Source: Serratia rubidaea
Lineage (GTDB): Bacteria > Pseudomonadota > Gammaproteobacteria > Enterobacterales > Enterobacteriaceae
DNA: 64,000 nucleotides
Direction of reading: 5' to 3'
Assembly (NCBI GenBank): GCA_901472405.1
Contig: LR590463.1
Coordinates: 4,402,001 to 4,466,000 of the forward strand
The notes below the pieces were generated by a model that was not told the DNA's origin, ran no database searches, and was given only the letters and a program-made list of their open reading frames with translations. Every line of letters begins with the position of its first letter. Position 1 is the first letter of the stretch. Both the position numbers and the translations under genes were made by a program. Positions 25,504-36,183 of the stretch are shown here, piece after piece.

Positions 25504-26562
25504 ATGTTTGCTAAGCTCTTGCGTTCCGCTGTTATTGGTTTGATCGTTGCCGGCCTGCTATTGGCAGCGCTTCCCGTGCTGCGTTATTCCAATCAACTGT
25601 TTGCAGAGAAAGTGGAGAATACCGCCGACGAAACCCCGGCCGGCTATAACAAGGCGGTGCGCCGCGCTGCGCCTGCGGTGGTCAATATCTACAACCGCAA
25701 CATGAACGGCGCGCCCAATGTGCTGTCCCTCGGTTCCGGCGTCATCATGAACGACCACGGCTATATCCTGACCAACCGCCACGTGATCAAGGATGCGCAG
25801 CAGATCACCGTGGTGCTGCAGGACGGCCGCCGCTACGAAGCGCTGCTGGTCGGCTCCGACAGCCTGACCGATCTGGCGGTGCTGAAGATCGATCCGGGCA
25901 ACCTGCCGGTCATTCCCATCAACACCAAGCGCATCGCGCATATCGGCGACGTGGTGCTGGCGATCGGCAACCCGTATAACCTTGGCCAGACCGTTACTCA
26001 GGGGATTATCAGCGCCACCGGACGCATCAGCCTGAGCACCACCGGCCGCCAAACCTTCCTGCAGACCGATGCCTCCATCAACCGCGGCAACTCCGGCGGC
26101 GCGCTGGTAAACTCGCTGGGCGAGCTGATGGGGATCAACACCCTGACCTATGACAAGGTCACCAACGGGGAAACGCCGGAGGGGCTGGGCTTCGCCATTC
26201 CCACCGAACTGGCCAGCAAGATTATGGATAAGCTGATCCGCGACGGCCGCGTCATTCGCGGCTACTTCGGCATCCAGGGCAAAGAGATTATCCCGCTGCG
26301 CACCTCCAACAGCGGTATCGACCGCCTGCAGGGGATTATCGTGACCGAAATTACGCCGAGCGGCCCGGCGGCCAACGCCAATTTCCATATCAACGATATT
26401 ATCATCAACGTCAATAACAAGCCGGCGGTCTCCGTACTGGAAACCATGGATCAGGTAGCGGAAATCCGTCCCGGCACCACCATCCCGGTGATCGTGCTGC
26501 GCGACGGCAAACGCATCACGCTGCAAATGACGGTGGGTGAGTTCCCGGAAGACAACAATTAG
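25504..26562 (+). CDS. degS: Membrane-anchored stress-sensor protease DegS
   Basis: Inner-membrane HtrA protease that cuts RseA after its PDZ domain binds unfolded porin C-termini, starting the sigma-E response. 352 residues: N-terminal anchor (about 5-27), protease domain with triad His in TNRHVI, Asp in TDLAVLKI, Ser in RGNSGGALVNS, and one PDZ domain (about 255-350). The pair degQ-degS matches E. coli. Downstream is the AT-rich island rather than mdh. Confidence 0.95.
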   Translation: MFAKLLRSAVIGLIVAGLLLAALPVLRYSNQLFAEKVENTADETPAGYNKAVRRAAPAVVNIYNRNMNGAPNVLSLGSGVIMNDHGYILTNRHVIKDAQQITVVLQDGRRYEALLVGSDSLTDLAVLKIDPGNLPVIPINTKRIAHIGDVVLAIGNPYNLGQTVTQGIISATGRISLSTTGRQTFLQTDASINRGNSGGALVNSLGELMGINTLTYDKVTNGETPEGLGFAIPTELASKIMDKLIRDGRVIRGYFGIQGKEIIPLRTSNSGIDRLQGIIVTEITPSGPAANANFHINDIIINVNNKPAVSVLETMDQVAEIRPGTTIPVIVLRDGKRITLQMTVGEFPEDNN

Positions 26563-26906
26563 GAATTAACACGCGCTGGTTGATGCCTCAGCCGGCGCAG
26601 CACATTTGCCGCCCCTCAGTGTCCGCCGGCGGCAACCGCCGCGTAGCAAATGTTAAAGATAATCAGCAGCATAATAAGTTTATCGTTCATTTAAATAAAT
26701 TTAATAAATACCAAAATAGAAACATATTCAGTTCAATTTTATTAGTGAAAAATAAATCATTATTTTCATACCGAAGTATTTATTTATTTTTTGTTCTCTT
26801 GTATTTTTAAACACGCAACTTCTAGAGCAATCCTATTTCCCGACGCTTGGAAAGCTGCATCTATATAAAAAATAAATTTATTGATATTTAAATATAAGGA
26901 CATTAC
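26563..26906. other. AT-rich island between degS and the microcin gene
   Basis: 344 bases that switch from GC-rich to strongly AT-rich near 26650 (runs such as AATAAATTTAATAAATACC). A frame at 26580-26810 is open but has no family-like features and is probably not a gene. The last part must hold the promoter of the microcin gene; TTGGAA at 26847-26852 and TATATAAA near 26862 are the best patches but are poorly spaced. The composition suggests recent acquisition. Confidence 0.6.
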
Positions 26907-27179
26907 ATGCGTGAATTAAACAATAAAGAACTGACTACCGTCAGCGGTGGTACATTCGATGGCATGATCTGGGGCATCATGGACGGCATCGCCAGCGGCG
27001 CTGGCATGGCTAAATTCGCGACCGGCGGCAGCATCATGTTTGGCGCCTTCGCTCAACTGGTTGGCGTTGTTATTGCCCCAATTATCGGCGGATTCGTCGG
27101 CGGCGTAATTGGTCTGCTGACCGATCGTGAGACCGTCGCCGATTATGCACAACGCTATCGCGAAACGATGGGTCGATAA
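26907..27179 (+). CDS. Putative class II microcin/bacteriocin precursor with double-glycine leader
   Basis: 90-residue peptide. The first 15 residues, MRELNNKELTTVSGG, are a textbook double-glycine leader, close to that of microcin V (MRTLTLNELDSVSGG), which is cut by a C39-peptidase ABC transporter. The predicted mature part (75 residues) is rich in Gly, Ala, Ile and Val with GxxxG-type patches (ASGAGMAKFATGG, PIIGGFVGGVIGLL), as in membrane-active class II bacteriocins. It ends in a charged tail DRETVADYAQRYRETMGR, not the Ser-rich tail of siderophore microcins. AAGGA at 26896-26900 precedes the ATG and a strong terminator follows. No immunity, transporter or accessory gene is adjacent. Confidence 0.8.
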   Translation: MRELNNKELTTVSGGTFDGMIWGIMDGIASGAGMAKFATGGSIMFGAFAQLVGVVIAPIIGGFVGGVIGLLTDRETVADYAQRYRETMGR

Positions 27180-27250
27180 TTCAGATATTCATGTCTAATT
27201 AATAAGAATGCACCTGAATAGATGCATTTTATAATGCTGAACCAATAATT

Positions 27251-27288
27251 ATGCATTACGCCTTGCGGAGGCGTAATGCATTTTTTAT

Positions 27289-27290
<2 letters not shown>
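27251..27290 (+). terminator. Strong terminator of the microcin gene, overlapping the murA end
   Basis: Perfect 13-bp stem ATGCATTACGCCT / AGGCGTAATGCAT with loop TGCGG, then TTTTTATTTATT. It lies directly past the murA stop on the other strand, where an A-run becomes a T-run only in the plus direction, so it mainly ends microcin transcription. Confidence 0.9.
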
Positions 27291-28547
<1,257 letters not shown>

Positions 28548-28691
28548 CTAATGACTCTCTGTTGTCTCGTCCACAATACCCGCGACCCACGCCGCCGCAC
28601 ACTGGCCGCCCGCAGGCGCGCCGCCGCGCTCCCTGACCTGCGCCGTTGGTCAACCGGGTATCAACGCTGCCGGCCCGAAAGGCCCGCAGCC

Positions 28692-28946
28692 TTAAAATCC
28701 GTTGAGTTTGCGATCCCGCTTCCACTCTTCAGGGGTGTATGCCTTGATCGACAGGGCATGAATACGGTTGTCGGCAATATATTCCATCAGCGGCGCATAG
28801 ATCGCCTGCTGCTGTTTGACGCGGCTCATGGCGCCGAACAGTTCACCGACCGCAATCACCTGAAAGTGGCTGCCGTCGCCCGTTACCTGTACTTCTTCCA
28901 GCGCCAATGCGTTCATCAGCACGTCTTTAATTTCGCTATTTTCCAT
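28692..28946 (-). CDS. ibaG: BolA family iron metabolism protein IbaG
   Basis: Small BolA-type protein that partners monothiol glutaredoxins in iron-sulfur handling and acid response. 84 residues, with the BolA helix-turn elements [30 protein letters not shown] and a C-terminal conserved His ([16 protein letters not shown]). Located between the mla operon terminator and murA, as yrbA in E. coli. Confidence 0.94.
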   Translation of the reverse strand: MENSEIKDVLMNALALEEVQVTGDGSHFQVIAVGELFGAMSRVKQQQAIYAPLMEYIADNRIHALSIKAYTPEEWKRDRKLNGF

Positions 28947-29020
28947 GGTATCCCGTTCTGCAGCAAAGGATCATAATCAGCCTGATATCTTAGAGGAATA
29001 CGGCGCTTTCTTAAACTAAA

Positions 29021-29047
29021 GAAAAAGCCCCTGCAGAACAGGGGCTT
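29021..29047 (-). terminator. Intrinsic terminator of the mla operon
   Basis: On the minus strand AAGCCCCTG / CAGGGGCTT stem, five-base loop, then TTTCTTT. It lies between mlaB and ibaG. Confidence 0.88.
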
Positions 29048-29084
29048 TGAGAAATGTTGTTGCCGTCGCACCGCCAAATCACGC

Positions 29085-29387
29085 CTAACCCTGCGTCTCG
29101 ACAGGCATTATCTCCTGCAGATTGTACAGGGCGATCAGCGTTTTCAGGCGGTCGGTCGCGCCGGAAATTTTCAATTCCACGCCGTTATGCAGCTGTTCGG
29201 CACGCAGATGCACCAGCAACGCCAGACCGGAGGAGTCCACGCGGCGCAGCTGCGCCACGTCAATCGCCGTTTTGCCCTTCAGCAGCTCGGCGCGCTGCCG
29301 CCACAGCGGCAGCAGCGTTTCCCGGTCCAGATCGCCGTGCAGCACCAGCGTCTGCGGCTGGTCGTCAAAGCGCAGGGACTCGGCCAT
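29085..29387 (-). CDS. mlaB: Lipid asymmetry ABC transporter STAS subunit MlaB
   Basis: Cytoplasmic STAS-domain protein that stabilises and activates the MlaF ATPase in the MlaFEDB complex. 100 residues from the ATG at 29387 ([23 protein letters not shown]). The conserved VAQLRRVDSSGLALLVHLR loop around the key Thr/Ser of STAS domains is present. Its start overlaps the mlaC stop (TAATG). Last gene of the mla operon. Confidence 0.93.
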   Translation of the reverse strand: MAESLRFDDQPQTLVLHGDLDRETLLPLWRQRAELLKGKTAIDVAQLRRVDSSGLALLVHLRAEQLHNGVELKISGATDRLKTLIALYNLQEIMPVETQG

Positions 29388-30016
29388 TACTGTTTCTGAT
29401 CCAGCGTAATCGGCTGTTTGGCCGCCGCCTGCAGCTGCTGGGTCAGGCCGTCGATGCCTTTGGTGCGCAGCGTTGACGCCCACTCGTTCTGCTTGGTGGT
29501 GATCATGCTGACGCCTTCGGCAATCATGTCGTACGCCTGCCAGTGGCCGGTTTTGCTGTTTTTACGCCATTGGAAATCGAGGCGCACCGGCGGACGGCCG
29601 TTGGTATCGATAATGGTGACGCGAATCGCCACGATGTTGGCGTCCCCCAGCGGCTGCTGCGGTGCAATCTGGTAGGTCTGGCCGTGGTACAGCGCCAGCG
29701 CCTGGCCGTACGCCTGTTCCAGGTAAGCCTGGAACGCGGTGAAGTAGGCTTCACGCTGCGCCGGCGTCGCTTCTTTGTAATAGCGGCCCAGCACCAGCGC
29801 GCCGGCGTATTTCACCTGAACGTACGGCATCAGCTCTTCATGCACGATGGCGCGCAGAGAGTTCGGATCCTGCTTGATTTTCGGCTGCTCGGTTTTCAGA
29901 CGGGTAAAGGTCTTCTCCGCCGCCTCTTGCATCATGCTGTACGGGTTGGTCTGGTCCGCCGCGCTCGCCAGCGGTGCAACCACCAACAGGGCAACCATCA
30001 ATAAACGTTTAAACAT
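29387..30016 (-). CDS. mlaC: Periplasmic phospholipid-binding protein MlaC
   Basis: Periplasmic shuttle carrying phospholipid between the outer-membrane MlaA-OmpC site and MlaFEDB. 209 residues with a cleavable signal peptide (cut after LASA, residue 19). The Tol_Tol_Ttg2 fold is recognised from [39 protein letters not shown] and the basic RLDFQWRKN. Third-last gene in mlaFEDCB, 14 bases after mlaD. Confidence 0.95.
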   Translation of the reverse strand: MFKRLLMVALLVVAPLASAADQTNPYSMMQEAAEKTFTRLKTEQPKIKQDPNSLRAIVHEELMPYVQVKYAGALVLGRYYKEATPAQREAYFTAFQAYLEQAYGQALALYHGQTYQIAPQQPLGDANIVAIRVTIIDTNGRPPVRLDFQWRKNSKTGHWQAYDMIAEGVSMITTKQNEWASTLRTKGIDGLTQQLQAAAKQPITLDQKQ

Positions 30017-30030
30017 GCAGGTATCCTCTT

Positions 30031-30555
30031 TTAATGACTCGGGGCGGCTGCCGGTGCAGCAGCTGCATCCGGCTTGGCTTCATCCTGACCGCCGCTTTTA
30101 TACAGGAACTGGCCGATCAGATCTTCCAGCACCATCGCTGATTTCGTGTCCTGAATGGTGCCGCCGTCCTTAAGAATGGCGGTGCCCATTTCCGGGTCTT
30201 CAAAGCCGACGTTCAGGGCAAGAAATTGTTCCCCCAGCAGGCCGGACGTGCGGACCGCCAATGAACTGGTATCCGGGATCTGGTTGTATTTGTCCTGAAT
30301 ATCCAATGCGACGCGCGGCGTATAGGTTTTCGGATCCAGCTCGATATCCGCTACGCGGCCGATCACCACCCCGCCAATCTTCACCGGCGAACGCGCCTTC
30401 AGGCCACCAATATTATCGAAGGTGGCGTAGATACGGTAGGTCGGCTCGTTGCCGATGGATTTCACATTGGCTACCTGCAGGCAGATAAAGATGATGGCGG
30501 CCAGCGCGATCAGCATAAATACCCCAACCCAGATTTCACTCTTCTTCGTTTGCAT
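30031..30555 (-). CDS. mlaD: Lipid asymmetry transporter MCE-domain subunit MlaD
   Basis: Single-pass inner-membrane protein whose MCE domains form a hexameric ring with a hydrophobic lipid channel. 174 residues from the ATG at 30555 ([13 protein letters not shown]). Transmembrane helix about 8-30, MCE domain about 38-118 ([26 protein letters not shown]), then a C-terminal helix and an Ala/Pro tail. Starts four bases past mlaE. Confidence 0.95.
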   Translation of the reverse strand: MQTKKSEIWVGVFMLIALAAIIFICLQVANVKSIGNEPTYRIYATFDNIGGLKARSPVKIGGVVIGRVADIELDPKTYTPRVALDIQDKYNQIPDTSSLAVRTSGLLGEQFLALNVGFEDPEMGTAILKDGGTIQDTKSAMVLEDLIGQFLYKSGGQDEAKPDAAAAPAAAPSH

Positions 30556-30559
30556 CGAA

Positions 30560-31342
30560 TCAATTCCCAAACATCAGTGCTGTCAGCACAAAATCCAATC
30601 CCAACACCGCCAGAGACGAATGTACCACCGTTCTGGTCGTTGCCCGGCTAATCCCTTCAGAGGTCGGCACCGCATCATAACCGTTAAAGATAGCAATCCA
30701 GGTCACGGTTATCGCGAATACCACGCTCTTGATCACGCAGTTCAGCAGATCCTGACGCCATTCGACGGCGCCCTGCATCGCCGACCAGAAGAAGCCGCTG
30801 TCGATGCCTTTCCAATCCACGCCCACCATCGAACCGCCCCAGATGCCGACGGCGACGAAAATCAGGGTCAGCAGCGGCATGCTGATCATCCCGGCCCAGA
30901 AACGCGGCGCCACGATGCGACGCAGCGGGTCGACCGCCATCATTTCCAGGCTGGAGATCTGTTCGGTGGCCTTCATCAGGCCGATTTCTGCGGTCAGCGC
31001 GGAGCCTGCGCGTCCGGCGAACAGCAGCGCGGTCACCACCGGCCCCAGTTCACGCAGCAGCGACAGCGCCACCATCATGCCGAGGCTCGCCTCGGCGCTG
31101 TAGGTGGTCAGCACCAGGTACCCCTGCAGGCCCAGCACCATGCCGATAAACAGCCCGGAAACCATGATAATCAACAGCGACTGTACGCCGACGCTGTGTA
31201 ATTGTTTGATCAGCAGCGGCCACTGCCTGCGTGGCTCCGGCCGTCCGATAAGCGCGCCCCACAGCATCAGACCGGCGCGCCCGAAGGCGGTGCTGATATT
31301 GATGCTACGGCGTCCAAGAGACGCTAACGCCTGTAATAACAT
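30560..31342 (-). CDS. mlaE: Lipid asymmetry ABC transporter permease MlaE
   Basis: Permease of the MlaFEDB phospholipid transporter in the inner membrane. 260 residues, five to six hydrophobic segments. The family motifs [26 protein letters not shown] and [25 protein letters not shown] (the coupling region) are clear. It sits between mlaF and mlaD with short gaps. Confidence 0.96.
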   Translation of the reverse strand: MLLQALASLGRRSINISTAFGRAGLMLWGALIGRPEPRRQWPLLIKQLHSVGVQSLLIIMVSGLFIGMVLGLQGYLVLTTYSAEASLGMMVALSLLRELGPVVTALLFAGRAGSALTAEIGLMKATEQISSLEMMAVDPLRRIVAPRFWAGMISMPLLTLIFVAVGIWGGSMVGVDWKGIDSGFFWSAMQGAVEWRQDLLNCVIKSVVFAITVTWIAIFNGYDAVPTSEGISRATTRTVVHSSLAVLGLDFVLTALMFGN

Positions 31343-31358
31343 GAGGATATCTACTCCC

Positions 31359-32162
31359 TTAGCCTAACAATGCGGCCTGGTAATCACCGGCCGGATAACG
31401 AAACGGCACCGGCCCGTCGGCAATACCATCCAGGAACTGGCGCACGCGCGCATCAGGATTGTTCTGTAACTGCGGTGCGGTTCCTTCGGCAATCACGCGG
31501 TGCTCCGCCACGATATAAGCGTAGTCGGCAATGCTCAGCACTTCCGGCACATCGTGCGACACCACAATACAGGTGATCCCCAGCGCATGGTTCAGCTCAT
31601 CAATCAGCTTCACCAATACGCCCATGGTGATCGGATCCTGCCCGACAAACGGCTCGTCGAACATGATCAGCTGCGGGTCGAGCGCGATGGCCCGCGCCAG
31701 CGCCGCACGCCGCGCCATCCCGCCGGACAGTTCGTTCGGCATCAGATCCGCCGCGCCGCGCAGCCCCACCGCCTCAAGCTTCATCAGCACCGTGGTGCGA
31801 ATCAGCGCCTCCGGCAGCTGGCTGTGCTCGCGCAGCGGGAAGGCCACGTTCTCAAACACGGTTAAATCGGTGAACAGCGCCCCGGACTGGAACAGCATGC
31901 TCATCTTCTTGCGCGCATCGTACAGCTTATGCCGCGACAGCGCGGGAATATTATCCCCGTCAAACCAGATTTCACCGCTATCCGGCGCCAGTTGCCCGCC
32001 GATCAGGCGCAGCAAGGTGGTCTTGCCGATGCCGGACGGCCCCATAATCGCCGTCACTTTACCACGGGGAACCGTCAGGTTGATGTCTTCAAATATCAGC
32101 CGATCGCCGCGGGAGAACGTCATACCGCGCACTTCGACCAGATTATCTGCCTGCTGGTGCAT
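31359..32162 (-). CDS. mlaF: Lipid asymmetry ABC transporter ATPase MlaF
   Basis: ATPase of the Mla system. 267 residues from the ATG at 32162 ([16 protein letters not shown]); the longer in-frame start is not supported. Walker [10 protein letters not shown] (about 42-50), signature [14 protein letters not shown] (about 146-159), Walker [14 protein letters not shown] (about 166-178) and the H-loop VVSHDVPEV. The C-terminal extension ending [14 protein letters not shown] is typical of MlaF. First gene of mlaFEDCB. Confidence 0.96.
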   Translation of the reverse strand: MHQQADNLVEVRGMTFSRGDRLIFEDINLTVPRGKVTAIMGPSGIGKTTLLRLIGGQLAPDSGEIWFDGDNIPALSRHKLYDARKKMSMLFQSGALFTDLTVFENVAFPLREHSQLPEALIRTTVLMKLEAVGLRGAADLMPNELSGGMARRAALARAIALDPQLIMFDEPFVGQDPITMGVLVKLIDELNHALGITCIVVSHDVPEVLSIADYAYIVAEHRVIAEGTAPQLQNNPDARVRQFLDGIADGPVPFRYPAGDYQAALLG

Positions 32163-32501
32163 GTTATTGGATCCTTGTACGGCTGTGTGGGCTCTGTTAC
32201 CCGCTGATAATAATCTACCGGGCGCCATACGGCGCATTTTTACAAAAACTTACCGCCATTTCCCTACCAATGATGCCATTAGTTTTACTTTTACGCTGCG
32301 CAGGGTCAAAATTAGTCACATCACGAAAAATAACGACACAGATTGGCGATAGCGCCCCACCATCGGCGCAGGCCAGTTATGACGGCCAGGTCAGACCAAC
32401 GAACCGGGCCCCTGTCGCTTTCACGTCGCTGCCCTGCGTTCCGGCGCAGCTCGGCGATCGTCAGTGAAAGGTCTGGGGAATAGTGCCCGCAAAGGACTCG
32501 C
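32163..32501. other. Divergent promoter region of mlaF and yrbG
   Basis: 339 bases with no gene of note. AT-rich patches (ACAAAAACTTACC near 32244-32256, GATAATAATCT near 32204-32214) lie on the mla side and are candidate promoter parts. No clear operator or riboswitch is seen. Confidence 0.5.
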
Positions 32502-33479
32502 ATGTTTCTCGCAATAACATTATTTATCGTTGGCTTGTGTTTACTGGTATACGGCGCAGACCGGCTGGTTTACGGCGCGGCGGTGATCTCCCGTTCGCTG
32601 GGCGTGCCGCCGCTGATTATCGGCATGACGATCGTCGGCATCGGCACCTCGCTGCCGGAGCTGTTCGTGTCCGTCACTGCGGCGCTGAACGGCCAGAGCG
32701 ATATGGCGGTCGGCAACGTCCTCGGCTCCAATATTACCAATATCCTGCTGATTTTAGGGGTTGCCGCGCTTATTCACCCGCTGGCGGCCCGCTCGGAGGT
32801 GCTGCGGCGCGAACTGCCGCTGATGTTGGCGGTCACAGTATTATGCGGCCTGGTGTTGATGGACAACCAGCTCAGCCGGCTGGACGGCGTACTGCTATTG
32901 GCCGCCGCCGCCGCTTTTATCGCCCTGATGCTGAAGATAGCGCGGCTGGCCCAGCGCGAAGGCTGCGACAGCTTGACCACGGAACAGCTTGCCGAACTGC
33001 CGCAGAACGGCAGCACCACCGTCGCCACGCTGTGGCTGGTGCTGGCGTTTATTATCCTGCCGCTCGCCTCGCGGATGGTGGTCGATAACGCCACGGTGAT
33101 CGCCCACTATTTCGGCATGAGCGAGCTGGCGGTCGGCCTGACGCTGATCGCCGTCGGCACCAGCCTGCCCGAACTCGCCACGTCGATAGCCGGCGCGCTG
33201 AAAGGCGAAGACGACATGGCGATCGGCAGTATTATCGGCTCGAATATTTTCAATATGGCGATCGTGCTCGGCGTGCCCGCCCTGCTGTCGCCCAGCCGGC
33301 TCGACCCGGCCGCCTTCCAGCGCGATTACTGGGTGATGCTGGCGGCCAGCCTGGCGCTCAGCGCGCTTTGCATCGGACGCAAACATCGCATCGGCCATCT
33401 GGCGGGCGCTCTGTTATTATGTGGTTTTATTGCGTATCTTGCGCTGCTGTTTTTCAACCCATTCGCTACCTTTGGCTAA
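32502..33479 (+). CDS. yrbG: Calcium/sodium antiporter family protein YrbG
   Basis: Inner-membrane cation/Ca2+ exchanger family protein; the physiological ion is not established in enterobacteria. 325 residues with about ten membrane segments. It shows the two inverted alpha repeats: GIGTSLPELFVSVTAALNG...GNVLGSNITN (about 47-80) and AVGTSLPELATSIAGALKG...GSIIGSNIFN (about 222-255), joined by a cytoplasmic loop. It precedes kdsD by 16 bases and heads the block that continues to npr. Confidence 0.93.
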   Translation: MFLAITLFIVGLCLLVYGADRLVYGAAVISRSLGVPPLIIGMTIVGIGTSLPELFVSVTAALNGQSDMAVGNVLGSNITNILLILGVAALIHPLAARSEVLRRELPLMLAVTVLCGLVLMDNQLSRLDGVLLLAAAAAFIALMLKIARLAQREGCDSLTTEQLAELPQNGSTTVATLWLVLAFIILPLASRMVVDNATVIAHYFGMSELAVGLTLIAVGTSLPELATSIAGALKGEDDMAIGSIIGSNIFNMAIVLGVPALLSPSRLDPAAFQRDYWVMLAASLALSALCIGRKHRIGHLAGALLLCGFIAYLALLFFNPFATFG

Positions 33480-33495
33480 GAATACGAGAAAAAGC

Positions 33496-34480
33496 ATGTC
33501 GAATATTGAGTTGCAACCTGGCTTTGATTTTCAACAGGCCGGTAAAGAAGTGCTCCAGATCGAACGCGACGGGCTGGCCAGCTCGACCGCTACATCAACG
33601 ACGACTTTACCCGCGCCTGCGAAAAAATCGCCGCCTGCAGCGGTAAAGTGGTGGTGATGGGCATGGGCAAATCCGGCCATATCGGCTGCAAGATTGCCGC
33701 GACCTTCGCCAGCACCGGCACCCCTTCATTCTTCGTGCACCCGGCGGAAGCCAGCCATGGCGATCTCGGCATGGTTACGCCACAGGACATCGTGCTCGCC
33801 ATTTCCAACTCCGGCGAATCCAGTGAAATTCAGGCGCTGATCCCGGTGCTCAAACGCCAGCAAATCCCGATGATCTGCATGACCAACAACCCGGACAGTT
33901 CGATGGGCAAGGCGGCAGACATCCACCTGTGCATCAAGGTGCCGCAGGAAGCCTGCCCGCTGGCCTGGCGCCGACCACCAGCACCACGGCGACCCTGGTG
34001 ATGGGCGATGCGCTGGCGGTGGCGCTGCTGAAGGCGCGCGGCTTTACGCCGGAAGACTTCGCGCTGTCGCACCCCGGCGGCGCGCTGGGACGCCGCCTGC
34101 TGCTGCGCGTCAGCGACATTATGCACAGCGGCGACGATATTCCGCACGTTAGCGCCGACGCCACGCTGCGCGACGCCCTGTTGGAGATCACCCGCAAAAA
34201 TCTGGGGATGACGGTGATCTGCGACGAGCAGATGCACATTGCCGGCATCTTTACCGACGGCGACCTGCGCCGCATCTTCGATCTGGGCATCGATCTGAAC
34301 AGCGCCAAAATCGCCGACGTCATGACGCGCGGCGGCGTGCGCGTGCGCCCGCATACGCTGGCGGTAGACGCGCTGAACCTGATGCAGCAGCGCCATATCA
34401 CCGCGCTGCTGGTTGCCGATGGCGACCAACTGCTGGGTGTGGTACATATGCATGACATGCTGCGCGCCGGCGTGGTGTGA
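33496..34480 (+). CDS. kdsD: D-arabinose 5-phosphate isomerase KdsD (frameshifted)
   Basis: Converts ribulose 5-phosphate to arabinose 5-phosphate, the first step to Kdo of LPS. An SIS domain (VVVMGMGKSGHIGCKIAATFASTGTPSFFVHPAEASHGD) is followed by two CBS domains (VSDIMHSGDDIPHV and IADVMTRGGVRVRPHT). The frame is broken twice by single missing bases: near 33576 (LAQLDRY, GCCCAG read as GCCAG) and near 33968 (CPLGLAPTTSTT, a missing G). About 328 residues when repaired, as in E. coli. kdsC follows. Confidence 0.93.
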
Positions 34481-34542
34481 GTTTTTAGCGGCGACAGGCG
34501 GCAAGAAACGCCGCGCTATTGAAATAATAATTAGGAAAATCA

Positions 34543-35097
34543 ATGAGTATGGTTGAAACCTGCTACGGGCCGGTAACGCAAGACGTGATGGCGCGGGCCG
34601 GGAAAATCCGCCTGCTGATCTGCGACGTCGACGGCGTCCTATCGGACGGCCTGATTTATATGGGCAACAACGGCGAAGAACTGAAAGCTTTCAACGTGCG
34701 CGACGGCTACGGCATCCGCTGCCTGAAGACCTCTGACATTGAGGTCGGCATTATCACCGGACGCTCCGCCAAGCTGCTGGAAGACCGGGCAAAAACCCTG
34801 GGCATCAGCTATCTGTATCAGGGCCAGTCCGATAAGCTTTTGGCCTTCCGTGAACTGTTGGATACACTGTCGCTGTCGGCAGATCAGGTGGCCTATATCG
34901 GCGACGATCTGATCGACTGGCCGGTGATGGCGCAGGTCGGCCTGGCGGTAGCGGTGGCGGACGCCCACCCGCTGCTGACGCCGCGCGCCCACTACGTCAC
35001 CCGCATCGCCGGCGGACGCGGCGCGGTGCGCGAACTGTGCGACATTATTCTTTTGGCTCAGAACAAGCTGGAGGACGCCAAAGGGCTGTCGATATGA
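34543..35097 (+). CDS. kdsC: 3-deoxy-D-manno-octulosonate 8-phosphate phosphatase KdsC
   Basis: HAD-superfamily phosphatase that releases Kdo from Kdo-8-phosphate. 184 residues. Catalytic motif LLICDVDGVLSDG with Asp28 and Asp30, motif II GIITGRSAKLL, motif III/IV YIGDDLIDWPVM. This is the small tetrameric C0 type. The end overlaps lptC by four bases (ATGA). Confidence 0.95.
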   Translation: MSMVETCYGPVTQDVMARAGKIRLLICDVDGVLSDGLIYMGNNGEELKAFNVRDGYGIRCLKTSDIEVGIITGRSAKLLEDRAKTLGISYLYQGQSDKLLAFRELLDTLSLSADQVAYIGDDLIDWPVMAQVGLAVAVADAHPLLTPRAHYVTRIAGGRGAVRELCDIILLAQNKLEDAKGLSI

Positions 35098-35672
35098 GCA
35101 AAACCAAACGCTGGATCACCATTATACTGGCGCTGATCGTTCTGGCCCTGATCGGCTGGAATATGGCGGATTACGATGACGAACCGACGGCCGGGCCGGT
35201 AAACTCGGCGGACCCGACTTACCAGAGCCAGCAAACGGTCACCGTCGTCTATAACCCGGCCGGTAAATTAAACTATAAGCTGGTGGCGGAAAGCGCCAAG
35301 TACTATACCGCCGAAGAGCTGAGCTGGTTTACCCAGCCGGTGATGACGCTGTTTAACGAAAACGCCGTCGCCACCTGGTCGGTACGTTCCGACCGCGCCA
35401 AGCTGACTAAAGACCGCATGCTGTATCTGTACGGTCACGTTGAGGTGAACAGCCTGACCACCACCTCACAACTGGAAAAAATCAAAACGGACAACGCTCA
35501 GGTTAATCTGGTGACCCAGGATGTGTCCTCCGATGACGAAGTAACGCTGTACGGCGCGAATTTTAATTCTAACGGCATGAAAATGCGTGGGAACCTGCGG
35601 GACAAAACCGCTGAGCTGATTGATAAGGTTAAGACCAACTATGAAATTCAAACACAAAAAACCACTCCGTAG
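35094..35672 (+). CDS. lptC: LPS export protein LptC
   Basis: Bitopic inner-membrane component of the Lpt bridge, accepting LPS from LptB2FG and passing it to LptA. 192 residues from the ATG at 35094: N-terminal membrane helix (about 7-24), then the periplasmic beta-jellyroll (YKLVAESAKYYTAEELSWFTQPVMTLF and later strands). The end overlaps the lptA start by 32 bases, so the two are translationally coupled. Confidence 0.94.
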   Translation: MSKTKRWITIILALIVLALIGWNMADYDDEPTAGPVNSADPTYQSQQTVTVVYNPAGKLNYKLVAESAKYYTAEELSWFTQPVMTLFNENAVATWSVRSDRAKLTKDRMLYLYGHVEVNSLTTTSQLEKIKTDNAQVNLVTQDVSSDDEVTLYGANFNSNGMKMRGNLRDKTAELIDKVKTNYEIQTQKTTP

Positions 35673-36177
35673 TCTGTTGATCGGCAGCCTGGTTTTGGCC
35701 GCCAGCGCCCCCGCCTGGGCGCTGAAATCTGACGCCAATCAGCCGGTGAGCATCGACTCGCTGAACCAGTCTCTGGATATGCAGAGCAACGTCAGCACCT
35801 TTACCGGCAATGTGGTGATCAAACAGGGCACCATCGAGATTAAGGCCGATAAAGTGGTGGTCACCCGTCCGGGCGGCGATCAGAACAAAACCTATATCGA
35901 AGCCTTCGGTAAGCCGGTAACCTTCTACCAGATGCAGGACAACGGCAAACCGGTAAAAGGACATTCGCTGAAGGTGCGTTACGACGTGGCGCCGCAGCTG
36001 GTGACCCTGACCGGCGACGCCTATCTGGAGCAGCTCGACAGCAACGTGAAGGGCGAGCGCATCACCTATCTGGTGCAGCAGCAGCAAATGCAGGCATACG
36101 GCGACAAGGGCAAACGCGTGAAGACCGTGCTGGTGCCGTCGCAGTTGCAGGACAAAAACGGTCAGAAGAGTAACTAA
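35641..36177 (+). CDS. lptA: Periplasmic LPS bridge protein LptA
   Basis: Forms the periplasmic beta-jellyroll bridge along which LPS moves to LptDE. 178 residues from the ATG at 35641. Signal peptide 1-27 (cut after APAWA), then the OstA-type fold: STFTGNVVIKQGTIEIKADKVVV, HSLKVRYDVAPQLVTLTGDAYLEQL. Six bases separate it from lptB. Confidence 0.95.
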   Translation: MKFKHKKPLRSLLIGSLVLAASAPAWALKSDANQPVSIDSLNQSLDMQSNVSTFTGNVVIKQGTIEIKADKVVVTRPGGDQNKTYIEAFGKPVTFYQMQDNGKPVKGHSLKVRYDVAPQLVTLTGDAYLEQLDSNVKGERITYLVQQQQMQAYGDKGKRVKTVLVPSQLQDKNGQKSN

Positions 36178-36183
36178 TCACTT

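Noticed and set aside
26580..26810. 76-codon frame upstream of the microcin as an immunity gene
   Set aside because: Its first half lies in GC-rich degS-flanking DNA, it has no good ribosome site, and its sequence is Asn/Lys-rich by AT content rather than a shaped membrane protein.
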